Assembly (NCBI RefSeq): GCF_004116405.1
Contig: NZ_SDIC01000011.1
Span: 108,083 to 172,082, forward strand
DNA length: 64,000 nucleotides
Source of the DNA: Halegenticoccus tardaugens
GTDB taxonomy: Archaea > Halobacteriota > Halobacteria > Halobacteriales > Haloferacaceae
Direction of reading: 5' to 3'
Shown here: piece after piece, positions 51,823 to 60,835 of the stretch
Numbering within the stretch: the first letter of the stretch is position 1
How the letters are laid out: the number at the start of each line of letters is the position of its first letter
Position numbers and translations under genes: made by a program
Notes under the pieces: model-generated
Database searches by the model: none
Seen by the model: the letters and a program-made list of their open reading frames with translations, nothing else
What the model was told of the DNA's origin: nothing

Positions 51823-52430
51823 GGTTCCCGTCCGTCGACGTTTCGGGGCGACTCGGCCGCCGCGGGGTCGACGTCGGGGTCCCCGTCGCCGTCGTCGGTC
51901 GCGGATCGCCCCGCCTCCAGCGCGAGCCTGATCGCCCGCAGTTCGGCGAGTATCTCGTCCAGAACCTCGGACGGGTCGTCACCGTCACCCGCTTTGGCCG
52001 TGCGGTCGGCGCGGGAACCGGTCCGCCGACCGATGAGTTCCTGTACCGCCGCCGGATCGGGAACGTTCCGGAAGCGCAACTCCACGCCGGCGCTTCCGGC
52101 GGTGCTGACGTCGACGTTACCGTACCCGAGGGCCGAGCCCAACGCCGTCTGGTTGTACGAGATGTTCTGGACCTTGTCGAACCCGACCGTCTGTACGTCG
52201 CGGGAGAGAATTCCCGTTTTCCGGTACAGCCCGGCCGTCGTGACGACGTAGTGGGTGTTTCGGTAGCTCAGGTACGCGGCGACGACGATGGGGATGCCGA
52301 TCAGCACGAGCGAAAGGGGGATTCCGACCGCGAGTTCGGGGGCGAGGCTGTAGCGGTGCGGCGTGCTCGACCAGAGGATCTCCTCGTCTTCGTCGAGCGT
52401 CAGCCACTCGAACGAAGGATCTACGTCCAT
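51819..52430 (-). CDS. PH-domain (DUF304/YdbS) membrane protein, first gene
   Basis: 203 residues. The same plan as its neighbour: N-terminal DEDEEILWSSTPHRYSLAPE, a two-helix hairpin at about 28-55 (VGIPLSLVLIGIPIVVAAYL), then the bPH2 domain NTHYVVTTAGLYRKTGILSR, DKVQNISYNQTALGSALGYG and DVSTAGSAGVELRFRNVPD. Acidic tail at the end. Tandem paralogues in one operon suggest the two form a heteromer. Confidence 0.92.
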   Translation of the reverse strand: MDVDPSFEWLTLDEDEEILWSSTPHRYSLAPELAVGIPLSLVLIGIPIVVAAYLSYRNTHYVVTTAGLYRKTGILSRDVQTVGFDKVQNISYNQTALGSALGYGNVDVSTAGSAGVELRFRNVPDPAAVQELIGRRTGSRADRTAKAGDGDDPSEVLDEILAELRAIRLALEAGRSATDDGDGDPDVDPAAAESPRNVDGREP

Positions 52431-52536
52431 GCGATCGCCATCACAGGCGACCGATAAAACGCTTGGCTGGATGGCTCCGACGACGAAACCCAGTACGTCG
52501 ACGCGATGGGTCCGTCGCTCCGCCGTCGGGGGTCGA

Positions 52537-52986
52537 TCACTCGGGGCGTTTCAACGACAGCACCGTGCGGTCGAACTCGCAGACGAGGGCGTCGTCCTGG
52601 TTGAACGCCTCGACGTGCATCGTCACGATGCCGCGCTCGCCGTCGGAGGTTTCGCGCGTTTCGGTCACCGTCGAGCGCGCGCGGATCGTGTCGCCGTGGA
52701 ACACCGGGTGGGGGTGCTCGACGCCGTCGTACGAGAGATTGGCGACGATGGTTCCGTCCGTCGTCTCGGGGATCGTCAGCCCGACGGCGAGGCTCATCGT
52801 GTACAGCCCGTTGACGAGCCGCTCGCCGAACCGCGTGTCGGCGGCGAACTCGGCGTCGAGGTGCAGCGGCTGCTGGTTCATCGTCATGTCGCAAAAGCGC
52901 TGGTTGTCGCTCTCGCTCACCGTCCGGCGCTTTTCGTGTTCGATCGTTTCGCCGACTTCGAACTCCTCGTAGTAGCGTCCCGCCAT
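52537..52986 (-). CDS. MaoC-family hydratase
   Basis: 149 residues from ATG 52986. Hot-dog fold: YYEEFEVGETIEHEKRRTVS, then the active-site stretch FCDMTMNQQPLHLDAEFAAD with the Asp..His pair, and FGERLVNGLYTMSLAVGLTI. Hydrates or dehydrates an acyl-CoA. It is too short to be the two-domain mesaconyl-CoA hydratase of the methylaspartate cycle, but could be a one-domain relative. Divergent from gdh with an AT-rich gap (53070-53095). Confidence 0.9.
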   Translation of the reverse strand: MAGRYYEEFEVGETIEHEKRRTVSESDNQRFCDMTMNQQPLHLDAEFAADTRFGERLVNGLYTMSLAVGLTIPETTDGTIVANLSYDGVEHPHPVFHGDTIRARSTVTETRETSDGERGIVTMHVEAFNQDDALVCEFDRTVLSLKRPE

Positions 52987-53216
52987 GTCCGCCACGTCGG
53001 AATCTCGGTGCAAAACCCTAGCGGTCGTGGCGGTCCGAATCCGTGCGCCGGTCGGCAAATACTGACACGACCAAAATAAATTAAAAATAATTATGTGCGT
53101 CGAGGACGCACCGTCCGACGGATGCCCCCGACGCGTCACCGACGGTTCGATCGACGGGGGCTTTCACCGACGCGACCGTGCGAAATCTTCGCATGGTCAG
53201 CCGCACGAGCTCTCAC

Positions 53217-54503
53217 ATGACGTCAGCAACAGCCACAGCATCCGAACGGGACGAATCGGAGGCGGAAACGGCGGTCGAAACGGCGCGACGACAGCTCGAA
53301 CGCGCCGCCGCGCACCTCGACGTCGACCGCGGGGTGATCGAGCGCCTGAAACACCCCGACAAGGTCCACCAGGTGTCGATCCCGCTCCAGCGAGACGGTG
53401 GCGAGACGGCGGTCTACACCGGTTACCGCGCGCAGCACGACAGCGTCCGCGGACCGTTCAAGGGCGGCCTGCGGTACCACCCCGGCGTGAACGCGGAGGA
53501 GTGCATCGGCCTCGCGATGTGGATGACGTGGAAGTGCGCGGTGATGGACATCCCCTTCGGCGGCGGGAAGGGCGGGGTCGTGGTCGATCCCAAGGACCTA
53601 AGCGAAGGCGAAAAGGAGCGGCTCACGCGCCGCTTCGCGGAGGAACTTCGCGACGTCATCGGGCCGATGCGCGACATTCCGGCCCCGGACATGGGGACCG
53701 ACCCGCAGGTGATGGCGTGGTTCATGGACGCCTACTCGATGCAGGAAGGCGAGACGATCCCGGGGGTCGTCACCGGTAAGCCGCCGGTCGTCGGCGGGAG
53801 CCACGGTCGCGAAGAGTCGCCGGGCCGGAGCGTCGGGATCGTCGCCCGCGAGGCGATCGAGTACTACGGCTGGGACGTGACCGAGACCACGGTCGCGGTG
53901 CAGGGGTTCGGGAGCGTCGGCGCGAACGCCGCGCGCTTCCTCGACGACCTCGGCGCGACGGTCGTGGCCGTCTCGGACGTGGACGGCGCGGTGTTCGACC
54001 TCGACGGGCTCGACACGCGGGATCTCGAAGGTCACGACGAACAGCCCGGCATGGTTTCCGGGTACGACGCGCCGGAGACGCTCTCGAACGAGGAACTGCT
54101 CCTGTTGGACGTGGACGTCCTGATCCCCGCCGCCGTGGGTAACGTCCTCACGGCGGCGAACGCCGGCGACGTGCGCGCGCGGATGGTCGTCGAGGGGGCG
54201 AACGGACCGACGACGACCGGCGCGGACGCGATCTTCGAAGAGCGCGGAATTCCGGTCGTCCCCGACATTTTGGCGAACGCAGGCGGCGTCACGGTCTCGT
54301 ACTTCGAGTGGCTCCAGGACATCAACCGCCGGGCGTGGTCGCTGGAACGGGTCAACGAGGAGCTGGAGGCGGAGATGCTGAAGGCGTGGAACGCGGTGCG
54401 CGAGGAAGTAGAGACGAGGGGTGTGACGTGGCGCGACGCGGCGTACATCGTCGCGCTCTCGCGGGTCGCCGAAGCGCACGAAGCGCGCGGCCTGTGGCCG
54501 TAG
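53217..54503 (+). CDS. glutamate dehydrogenase family enzyme, first copy
   Basis: 428 residues from ATG 53217 (ATG 53193 and GTG 53178 are possible). Glu/Leu/Phe/Val dehydrogenase: [20 protein letters not shown], catalytic Lys in [23 protein letters not shown](P)-binding [20 protein letters not shown], and [20 protein letters not shown]. Deaminates glutamate or makes it from 2-oxoglutarate. It is one of two paralogues separated by a CitE-like gene. The Ser/Glu-rich N-terminal 20 residues are variable. Confidence 0.93.
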   Translation: MTSATATASERDESEAETAVETARRQLERAAAHLDVDRGVIERLKHPDKVHQVSIPLQRDGGETAVYTGYRAQHDSVRGPFKGGLRYHPGVNAEECIGLAMWMTWKCAVMDIPFGGGKGGVVVDPKDLSEGEKERLTRRFAEELRDVIGPMRDIPAPDMGTDPQVMAWFMDAYSMQEGETIPGVVTGKPPVVGGSHGREESPGRSVGIVAREAIEYYGWDVTETTVAVQGFGSVGANAARFLDDLGATVVAVSDVDGAVFDLDGLDTRDLEGHDEQPGMVSGYDAPETLSNEELLLLDVDVLIPAAVGNVLTAANAGDVRARMVVEGANGPTTTGADAIFEERGIPVVPDILANAGGVTVSYFEWLQDINRRAWSLERVNEELEAEMLKAWNAVREEVETRGVTWRDAAYIVALSRVAEAHEARGLWP

Positions 54504-54643
54504 AGCGGGTTGTACCGCGCGGAGGCCGCTGAAGGGGCGGGGGGCGGACAGGCGGCGCGGTCGAGACGCGAAACGGCGCGCCGCGCGACCGCAGCCCGTT
54601 CCGCGGCGGACGTCAGATCACGGGGCGTCTGGCCGCGCCATAG

Positions 54644-54650
54644 TATATAA
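54644..54650 (+). promoter_or_regulatory. TATA box of the CitE-like gene
   Basis: TATATAA centred 28 nt before ATG 54675, leaderless spacing. It shows that the CitE-like gene has its own promoter rather than relying on the upstream gdh. Confidence 0.75.
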
Positions 54651-54674
54651 ACGTCCGCCGCCCTCGTACCGACT

Positions 54675-55532
54675 ATGGCTCGCAGAAGCGTGCTGTTCTC
54701 GCCGGGCGATCGACCCGAACTGATGCGAAAAGCGCCCGAAACCGGCGCGGACGCGCTCGTGTTCGACCTCGAAGACGCGGTCGCGCCGCCGCGGAAGTCG
54801 GAGGCGCGCGGGTCCGTCCGCGACGTGCTCTCGGACCCGGCGTTCGATCCCGAGGCGGAAGTCTGCCTCCGCGTCAATCCCGGCGAGGCCGCGCGGGACG
54901 ATCTCGCCGACGTGCTCGCGGCCGACTGTCGGCTCGACGCGGTGATGGTCCCGAAGGTCGCCTCGGCGGCGGACGTCGCGAAGGTCGACGACGTGCTCGC
55001 CTCGCACGGGTGGGAGCTCCCGATCTTCGCGCTGATCGAGAGCGCCGCCGGCGTGCTCGCGGCCGACGAGATCGCGCTCGCGGACGGGACCGACGCGCTC
55101 GTGTTCGGCGCGGAGGATCTCGCGGCCGACGTCGGTGCGACGCGGACCGAAGAGGGGACCGAGGTGTTGTACGCTCGCGAGCGAGTGGTGCTGGCGGCGA
55201 GCGTCGGCGGCGTCGACGCGATCGACACCGTCTACACCGATTTCGAAGACGGGGAGGGACTGGCCGCCGAAACGACGTTCGCGATCACGCTCGGCTACGA
55301 CGGCAAACTGGCGATACACCCCGCGCAGGTCCCGGTGATCAACGACGCCTTCACGCCCGACCGCGAGCGCGTCGAGTGGGCGCGGAAGGTGCTCGCCGCC
55401 CGCGAGGAGGCCGACGAGTCGGGACGGGGCGTCTTCCGCGTCGAAGGGGAGATGATCGACGCGCCGCTCGTCGCGCAGGCGAAGCGCGTCGTCGAACGAG
55501 CCCGCGCGGCCGGCATGTTTAAGGAATATTAA
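54675..55532 (+). CDS. HpcH/HpaI-CitE family lyase or thioesterase
   Basis: 285 residues, TIM barrel. RSVLFSPGDRPELMRKAPE, ALVFDLEDAVAPPRKSEAR (metal Glu/Asp), CLRVNPGEAARDDL, AVMVPKVASAADV, FALIESAAGVLAA, LVFGAEDLAADVG and KLAIHPAQVPVIN follow the family order. Members include CitE, L-malyl-CoA/beta-methylmalyl-CoA lyase and, in haloarchaea, malyl-CoA thioesterase of the methylaspartate cycle. Length near 290 fits the thioesterase group better than the longer lyase (inference). It lies between two glutamate dehydrogenase genes, the amino acid at the start of that cycle. Confidence 0.85.
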   Translation: MARRSVLFSPGDRPELMRKAPETGADALVFDLEDAVAPPRKSEARGSVRDVLSDPAFDPEAEVCLRVNPGEAARDDLADVLAADCRLDAVMVPKVASAADVAKVDDVLASHGWELPIFALIESAAGVLAADEIALADGTDALVFGAEDLAADVGATRTEEGTEVLYARERVVLAASVGGVDAIDTVYTDFEDGEGLAAETTFAITLGYDGKLAIHPAQVPVINDAFTPDRERVEWARKVLAAREEADESGRGVFRVEGEMIDAPLVAQAKRVVERARAAGMFKEY

Positions 55533-55590
55533 TTTTCAGGTATGGTAAGAATTCGGCATCCTTAACCGTCGTCCCGTCGGTGGCTGAAGC

Positions 55591-56847
55591 ATGGCGGAGG
55601 AGGCCAACCCGTTCGAGAGTCTGCAACGGCAGTTAGACGACGCCGCGGCGTATCTCGACGTCTCGCCCGACGTGCTGGAGCGACTGAAGAACCCCGATCG
55701 CGTGCTGGAGGCGAACCTCTCGGTGGAGATGGACGACGGAACGATCGAGGTGTTCCGGGCGTACCGGTCGCAGTTCAACGGCGACCGCGGCCCGTACAAG
55801 GGCGGGATCCGGTACCACCCGAACGTCTCCCGCGACGAGGTGAAGGCGCTGTCGGGGTGGATGGTGTACAAGACCGCCATCGTCGACGTGCCCTTCGGCG
55901 GCGGCAAGGGCGGCATCGCGCTCGATCCGGACGACTACAGCGAGGCCGAACTCGAACGGATCACGCGCTCGTTCGCGAAGGAACTCCGGCCGTTCATCGG
56001 CGTGGACAGGGACATCCCCGCGCCGGACGTGAACACCGGCCAGCGCGAGATGAACTGGATCAAGGACACCTACGAGACGCTCGAAAACACGACCGCGCCG
56101 GGCGTCATCACCGGCAAGGCCCCCGACAGCGGCGGCAGCGCGGGTCGCGTCGAGGCGACCGGTCGCTCCACGATGCTCACGGCGCGCGAGGCGTTCGATT
56201 ACCTCGGAAAGGAGATGGAGGGCGCGACGGTCGCGGTACAGGGCTACGGCAACGCCGGCTCGATCGCCGCCTTCCTCATCGAGGATCTCGGAGCGACGGT
56301 CGTCGCCGTCTCCGACTCGAGGGGTGCGGCGTACAACTCCGAAGGGCTCGACGCGCGCGCGGTGAAGTCCCACAAGAACGAGACGGGGAGCGTCACGGGC
56401 TATCCGAACGCCGAGGACGAGATCTCGAACGAGGACCTCCTGACGCTCGACGTCGACCTGCTCGTCCCCGCGGCGCTCGAAAACGCCATCGACGGCGACC
56501 TCGCGGAGGAGGTCCGGGCCGACGTGATCGTCGAAGCCGCCAACGGACCGCTCACGCCGGAGGCCGACGACGTCCTCACCGCCCGAGACGTGTCCGTGTT
56601 CCCCGACATCCTCGCGAACGCGGGCGGGGTCACCGTCTCGTACTTCGAGTGGGTGCAGAACCGCCAGCGGTTCTACTGGTCGGAAGAGCGCGTCAACGAC
56701 GAACTGGAACGGATCGTCGTCGACGCGTTCGCGGATCTCATCGCGGCGTACGAGACGAAGAATCTGCCGAACTTCCGCACCGCGGCGTACGTCGTCGCCG
56801 TCGAACGGGTGCTCAAGGCGTACGAGCAGGGCGGCACCTGGCCGTAG
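55591..56847 (+). CDS. glutamate dehydrogenase family enzyme, second copy
   Basis: 418 residues. [20 protein letters not shown], catalytic Lys in [40 protein letters not shown] and [20 protein letters not shown]. It shares the family blocks with the first copy but differs throughout (for example VYK versus TWK before the catalytic Lys), so the two are diverged paralogues, perhaps with different coenzyme or direction. A CTTAACC element (55561-55567) about 27 nt upstream may be its promoter. Confidence 0.94.
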   Translation: MAEEANPFESLQRQLDDAAAYLDVSPDVLERLKNPDRVLEANLSVEMDDGTIEVFRAYRSQFNGDRGPYKGGIRYHPNVSRDEVKALSGWMVYKTAIVDVPFGGGKGGIALDPDDYSEAELERITRSFAKELRPFIGVDRDIPAPDVNTGQREMNWIKDTYETLENTTAPGVITGKAPDSGGSAGRVEATGRSTMLTAREAFDYLGKEMEGATVAVQGYGNAGSIAAFLIEDLGATVVAVSDSRGAAYNSEGLDARAVKSHKNETGSVTGYPNAEDEISNEDLLTLDVDLLVPAALENAIDGDLAEEVRADVIVEAANGPLTPEADDVLTARDVSVFPDILANAGGVTVSYFEWVQNRQRFYWSEERVNDELERIVVDAFADLIAAYETKNLPNFRTAAYVVAVERVLKAYEQGGTWP

Positions 56848-56975
56848 GATCGGGACGCGGCCGCAGGGCGGGAGAGCGCGTCGAGTTCGACGGCGGGGAA
56901 TGACCACGTTCGTGTATAACTCTGGGAGGGAGGCACCCGGGACATTCAAGCCCCTGCACCGTCCCCTCACAGGTG

Positions 56976-57878
56976 ATGCGTCAGGACCACCTCATCTCCG
57001 CACACCAGCTCGCGCGGGAGGACATCGAGGCGGTGCTCGACCGCGCGTCCGAGATCGCCGAGAACACGGCGGCGTTCCGGGAGCGCCACGCCGGGACGGT
57101 GCTCGCCCTCTGCTTTTTCGAGCCGAGCACGCGCACGAAGATGAGCTTCGACGCGGCGATGAAGCGCCTCGGCGGCGACACGGTCGACATGGGCACGGTC
57201 GAATCCTCATCCGTGAAGAAGGGTGAAACCCTCGCCGACACCGTTCGGGTCATCTCCGGCTACGCCGACGGGATCGTGCTCCGTCACCCCAGCGAGGGGG
57301 CGGCGAAGATGGCCGCCGAGTTCGTCGACGTGCCGCTCGTGAACGCCGGTGACGGCGCGGGCCAGCACCCGACGCAGACGCTCCTCGACCTCTTTACGAT
57401 CCGCGAGAGTCACGGCCTCGACGACCTCACGATCGGCGTCATGGGCGATCTGAAGTACGGTCGGACCGTCCACTCGCTGGCGCACGCGCTCACGAACTTC
57501 GACGCGCGGCAACACTTCGTCAGCCCAGAGAGCCTCCGACTCCCGCGGAGCGTCAGATTCGACCTCCACGAGGCGGGCGCGCAGGTCCGAGAGCACGAGG
57601 AACTCGGCGAGATCCTGCCGGAACTCGACGTGCTCTACGTGACTCGAATCCAGCGCGAGCGCTTCCCCGACGAAAACGAGTACCGCGCCGTCGCGGGCGA
57701 GTACCGGATCGACGCCGACACCCTCGGCGCGGCGGCGGACGACCTGACGGTGATGCACCCGCTGCCGCGCGTCGACGAGATCGACCCCGCGGTCGACGCG
57801 ACCGACCACGCGCGATACTTCGAACAGGCGCACAACGGCGTCCCCGTGCGAATGGCCCTGCTCGACCAGCTACTATGA
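56976..57878 (+). CDS. pyrB: aspartate carbamoyltransferase, catalytic chain
   Basis: 300 residues from ATG 56976 (GTG 56973 is in frame one codon earlier). Carbamoyl-phosphate motif [17 protein letters not shown] at about 51-67, [12 protein letters not shown] at about 132-143, [15 protein letters not shown], and [11 protein letters not shown] at about 261. First committed step of pyrimidine synthesis. Overlaps pyrI by four bases (ATGA). Confidence 0.97.
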   Translation: MRQDHLISAHQLAREDIEAVLDRASEIAENTAAFRERHAGTVLALCFFEPSTRTKMSFDAAMKRLGGDTVDMGTVESSSVKKGETLADTVRVISGYADGIVLRHPSEGAAKMAAEFVDVPLVNAGDGAGQHPTQTLLDLFTIRESHGLDDLTIGVMGDLKYGRTVHSLAHALTNFDARQHFVSPESLRLPRSVRFDLHEAGAQVREHEELGEILPELDVLYVTRIQRERFPDENEYRAVAGEYRIDADTLGAAADDLTVMHPLPRVDEIDPAVDATDHARYFEQAHNGVPVRMALLDQLL

Positions 57879-58366
57879 GCGACCACCAACTCCGCGTCAG
57901 CAAGATCCGAAACGGCACCGTCATCGACCACGTCACCGGCGGGCAGGCGCTGAACGTGCTCGCGATCCTCGGCATCGACGGGAGCGCGGGCGAGAGCGTC
58001 AGCGTCGGGATGAACGTCCCGAGCGACAGGCTCGGCCGCAAGGACATCGTCAAGGTGGAGGACCGCGAGCTCAGCCAGTCGGAGGTGGACGTGCTCTCGC
58101 TCATCGCGCCCGAGGCGACGATCAACATCATTCGCGAGTACGACGTCGCGGAGAAGCTCCGGGTCGAACGACCCGACCTCGTGACCGGGGTGCTGTCGTG
58201 TCCGAACCACAACTGCATCACGAACGCGAACGAGCCGGTCGAGTCGAAGTTCGAGGTCGTCTCCGCGGGCGGCGACGCGTCCGAGCGGCGGTTCGACGGC
58301 GTCCGCTGCGCCTACTGCGGGACGATCCTCCGACGGAATCTCGCGGCGCACATCGACGCCGCCTGA
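57875..58366 (+). CDS. pyrI: aspartate carbamoyltransferase, regulatory chain
   Basis: 163 residues. Allosteric domain ([20 protein letters not shown] to about 100) and zinc domain with four Cys: CPNHNC then CAYCG (C-x4-C ... C-x2-C). Binds nucleotides and joins catalytic trimers. The C-terminal half is a little longer than in E. coli. Translationally coupled to pyrB. Confidence 0.97.
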   Translation: MSDHQLRVSKIRNGTVIDHVTGGQALNVLAILGIDGSAGESVSVGMNVPSDRLGRKDIVKVEDRELSQSEVDVLSLIAPEATINIIREYDVAEKLRVERPDLVTGVLSCPNHNCITNANEPVESKFEVVSAGGDASERRFDGVRCAYCGTILRRNLAAHIDAA

Positions 58367-58449
58367 CGCCCGCGGCGACGCGACGGGTCGATCGGATCGG
58401 TTCGCGGACGGAGGAAACCGATTTGTGGAAGGCCGCCGTACGATTCGAC

Positions 58450-58554
58450 ATGTCCAGAAGGGCGAAATTCGTCCTGTTCGCCGCGCTGATCGTCGCGCTC
58501 TCCGTCTTCGTCGGCGTCGCGGGCGGGCCCGAGTCGACCGACGTCGACGGATAA
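58450..58554 (+). CDS. 34-aa single-helix microprotein
   Basis: MSRRAKFVLFAALIVALSVF begins a 34-residue peptide with one membrane helix (about 6-24) and an acidic tail ESTDVDG. Start ATG 58450 follows pyrI by 83 bp. No family recognised; the clean N-terminal Arg pair, helix and charged tail argue for a real membrane microprotein. Confidence 0.5.
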   Translation: MSRRAKFVLFAALIVALSVFVGVAGGPESTDVDG

Positions 58555-58559
58555 CCCGG

Positions 58560-58656
58560 TGTCGCCGACGGCGCACGCTGACGACGGAGAACGTATGTCG
58601 TCACCGACGGTGCACGCCGACGACGGATGACGCGATGTCGTCGCCGACGGCGCTCG
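58560..58656. repeat. imperfect 36-40-bp tandem repeat, about 2.5 units
   Basis: Each unit begins TGTCG-C/T-CGACGG-like and carries ACGACGGA in its middle (units from 58560, 58596 and 58636). It lies between the microprotein stop and the SnoaL-like gene end. It has no open frame of its own; it may be a noncoding array or degraded coding DNA. Confidence 0.6.
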
Positions 58657-58665
58657 TTTCGCAGT

Positions 58666-59127
58666 CTACGCCTTCGATGGCGCTCCGGTTTCCGTCGGCG
58701 GGACGACGCCGAGCTGTCGCATCATCCCGAGCATGTCCCAGCACGCGTACGTCTCGACGATCCGTCCGTCGTCGACGCGGTGGATGACGATCCCTTCGAC
58801 CTCGACCCGCTCGCCCGTGGGCTCGACGCTCATGAACTCGCCGTCGTGCGTCCCGCGCTCTCTCGCCCGGACGACGACGGCGCCGTCGGCGACCAACATC
58901 TCGTCGATCGTCACCTCCATGCCGGAGAACGCGCGTCGGGCGTCCGTGATGAACGCCTCGAACGCCTCCGGACCGCGCATGACCTCGTCCGATCCCGCCT
59001 CGCGTCGGACGTACTCCGGCGCGAGGATCTCGTCGACGGCGGTGAAGTCGCCCTCGTTCACGAGCTCGTCGAAGAATCGACGAACCACGGCCATCTCGGC
59101 TCCCTCGTTCGTGTCTACTGTCGCCAC
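58666..59127 (-). CDS. SnoaL-like (NTF2-fold) ester cyclase family protein
   Basis: 153 residues, cystatin-like NTF2 fold: VVRRFFDELVNEGDFTAVDE, YVRREAGSDEVMRGPEAFEA, TIDEMLVADGAVVVRARERG, GIVIHRVDDGRIVETYACWD. This is the SnoaL/ketosteroid-isomerase-like group with no fixed reaction. The N-terminal ten residues and the C-terminal Pro/Thr tail are variable. Confidence 0.88.
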   Translation of the reverse strand: MATVDTNEGAEMAVVRRFFDELVNEGDFTAVDEILAPEYVRREAGSDEVMRGPEAFEAFITDARRAFSGMEVTIDEMLVADGAVVVRARERGTHDGEFMSVEPTGERVEVEGIVIHRVDDGRIVETYACWDMLGMMRQLGVVPPTETGAPSKA

Positions 59128-59355
59128 GTCCGTTCACCCGTTCGCTAGTACGCCACCGTCGAGATAGACGGTATCGTATGACACGATGACGGACGGTCCT
59201 CCGGTACCGAACGATCTCTCGGTACCGGACGGTCGCCCGATTCCGAGCGATCGGGGCCGACGACCGCACGCCGTCGAGGCGGACGAGACGGACTCCCGCT
59301 TCGAAAACGCGGCGGGAGCGAACGACTTACCCGCCGCGCTTTCGAAGGGTGGACC

Positions 59356-60216
59356 ATGTACGGGGTCGTCACGCGAAACGCGAAGGAGGTCGACTGGTCG
59401 GAGTTCGACCGCGCGTTCTACGAGGTGAAGGACGTCACCGGACGGGCCGCCGCGCCGCTTTCGGACGCGGTCAACATGATCTCCTGTTTCGGGGACAACG
59501 CCGCCGCGAACGGCGACCCCGAACTGGTCCCCGTGAATCCGGACGGCGAACTCGCCACCCGCGACCGGACGTACTTCGACTGGGCGTACATCTGCCCGAC
59601 GAACGAGAAGTACCGCGCGGGGCTTCTGGAGATCGTCGACGACTGCGCCGCCGAAAATGAGGACGTCCGGCTCGACGACGTGGGCTTCCCGCGCGAGGAG
59701 TACTGCCACTGCGAGCGGTGCGCCCGCCTCTTCGCGGAGAGCGACTACGACGACCGGTTCGAGTGGCGCGCGTCGGTCATCACCGAGTTCGTCGCCGAGG
59801 CGACCGCCCGGATCCCGGGGCGGACGTACCTGACGCTCTACCCGGACCCGTATCCGGGTCACCTCTACCGGCGGGCGGGCCTCGACCTCGACGCCCTCGC
59901 CGAGCACGTCGACGAGTTCGTCGTCCCCCTCTACGACACCCACTACGGGACGACCTACTGGCTCGAAACCATCGCCCGGGGGTTCAACAGCGCCCTCGAT
60001 TGGTCCCCGGAGGACCCGGAGCGCGGCACCCCCTTCTCCGTCGAACTGTACGCCGTGAACGTCGACGTCGACGACCTCGTCCACGCGACGGAGGTCGCCG
60101 AGGCGTACGCGAAGGACGTGCTCTTCGGCTACGACGCGAGCAACGCGGCCGCCGCGATCCGCCGCAAACGGGCGGACGAGAGAGAGGGCGTCACGCACGG
60201 GCGCGACGAGGACTGA
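59356..60216 (+). CDS. conserved TIM-barrel-like (glycoside-hydrolase-like) protein
   Basis: 286 residues. DDVGFPREEYCHCERCARLF at about 96-115 holds a C-x-C-x2-C cluster; barrel-like strands follow (RTYLTLYPDPYPGHLYRRAG, EFVVPLYDTHYGTTYWLETI). The end is FGYDASNAAAAIRRKRADER. The CHCERC cluster is found in some haloarchaeal and GH-like barrel proteins, but I cannot name an activity. ATG 59356 follows an AT-poor upstream region. Confidence 0.72.
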   Translation: MYGVVTRNAKEVDWSEFDRAFYEVKDVTGRAAAPLSDAVNMISCFGDNAAANGDPELVPVNPDGELATRDRTYFDWAYICPTNEKYRAGLLEIVDDCAAENEDVRLDDVGFPREEYCHCERCARLFAESDYDDRFEWRASVITEFVAEATARIPGRTYLTLYPDPYPGHLYRRAGLDLDALAEHVDEFVVPLYDTHYGTTYWLETIARGFNSALDWSPEDPERGTPFSVELYAVNVDVDDLVHATEVAEAYAKDVLFGYDASNAAAAIRRKRADEREGVTHGRDED

Positions 60217-60245
60217 TCACCGGCCGAGCGACGAGGATCGACCGA

Positions 60246-60365
60246 CTACCCGAGGGGCCCGTACGAGAGCGCCCAGACGGCGACGATTCCGAGGATCGTC
60301 ACGAGGATCGCGACGGCGAAGAGCCCGTACAACAGCCGCCGTTGACCGCGGGTGGGCTTTGCCAT
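60246..60365 (-). CDS. 39-aa single-helix membrane microprotein
   Basis: MAKPTRGQRRLLYGLFAVAI starts a 39-residue peptide: basic N-terminus, one helix (about 12-33), end WALSYGPLG. ATG 60365. A basic cytoplasmic end and short periplasmic end look like a real membrane-anchored peptide; conserved small haloarchaeal proteins of this plan are common. Function unknown. Confidence 0.6.
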   Translation of the reverse strand: MAKPTRGQRRLLYGLFAVAILVTILGIVAVWALSYGPLG

Positions 60366-60508
60366 GGAGACGCAAGGGTTCGCACGGGCTTAGTCTGCGC
60401 GGCTGGCTGACACTACCCTCCGAAGCCGGCGGACCGGCCCGCGATCCCCCTTCCGGAACCGGACGCCGCGCCGAAAACGCTTTGCCGGGTTGTGCGCATT
60501 GTTCGCAC

Positions 60509-60670
60509 ATGGCCACCGAAGCCGACGCCGAGCGTCTCTCGCGGTGTCTCAAGTGCGGCTACGCCGCGCCGGCCGGCGGTGACGAGTGGGACCACGTCGT
60601 CTCCCCGCCGCTCGGGCGGTTGACCCGCTGTCCCGAGTGCGGCTCGACGAACGTGCTGAGCGGCCGGTGA
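60509..60670 (+). CDS. 53-aa zinc-ribbon protein
   Basis: Four-Cys ribbon: CLKCGYAAP near residue 13 and CPECGSTNV near residue 41. Start ATG 60509 (MATEADAERLSR); a CGCTTTG element is about 28 nt upstream. Zinc ribbons of this size are common haloarchaeal DNA or ribosome-associated proteins; no specific role. Confidence 0.75.
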   Translation: MATEADAERLSRCLKCGYAAPAGGDEWDHVVSPPLGRLTRCPECGSTNVLSGR

Positions 60671-60835
60671 GCCGTCCGCGGCGGTCGCGCTCGTCGTCGA
60701 CGGCGGTCGTACGCCGTCGCCCGCACTCGCGGGGGCGCTCTCACTGCGCCACGAGCGCGCCGTCGACGGCGAGCGGTTGACCCGTGACGCAACCACTTTC
60801 ACGCCGGTCGCCGGAATGTGTCCATGGAACGAACG

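Noticed and set aside
54650..55532. Annotation of the CitE-like gene as citrate lyase
   Set aside because: The other citrate lyase subunits are absent; context favours malyl-CoA thioesterase or lyase activity.
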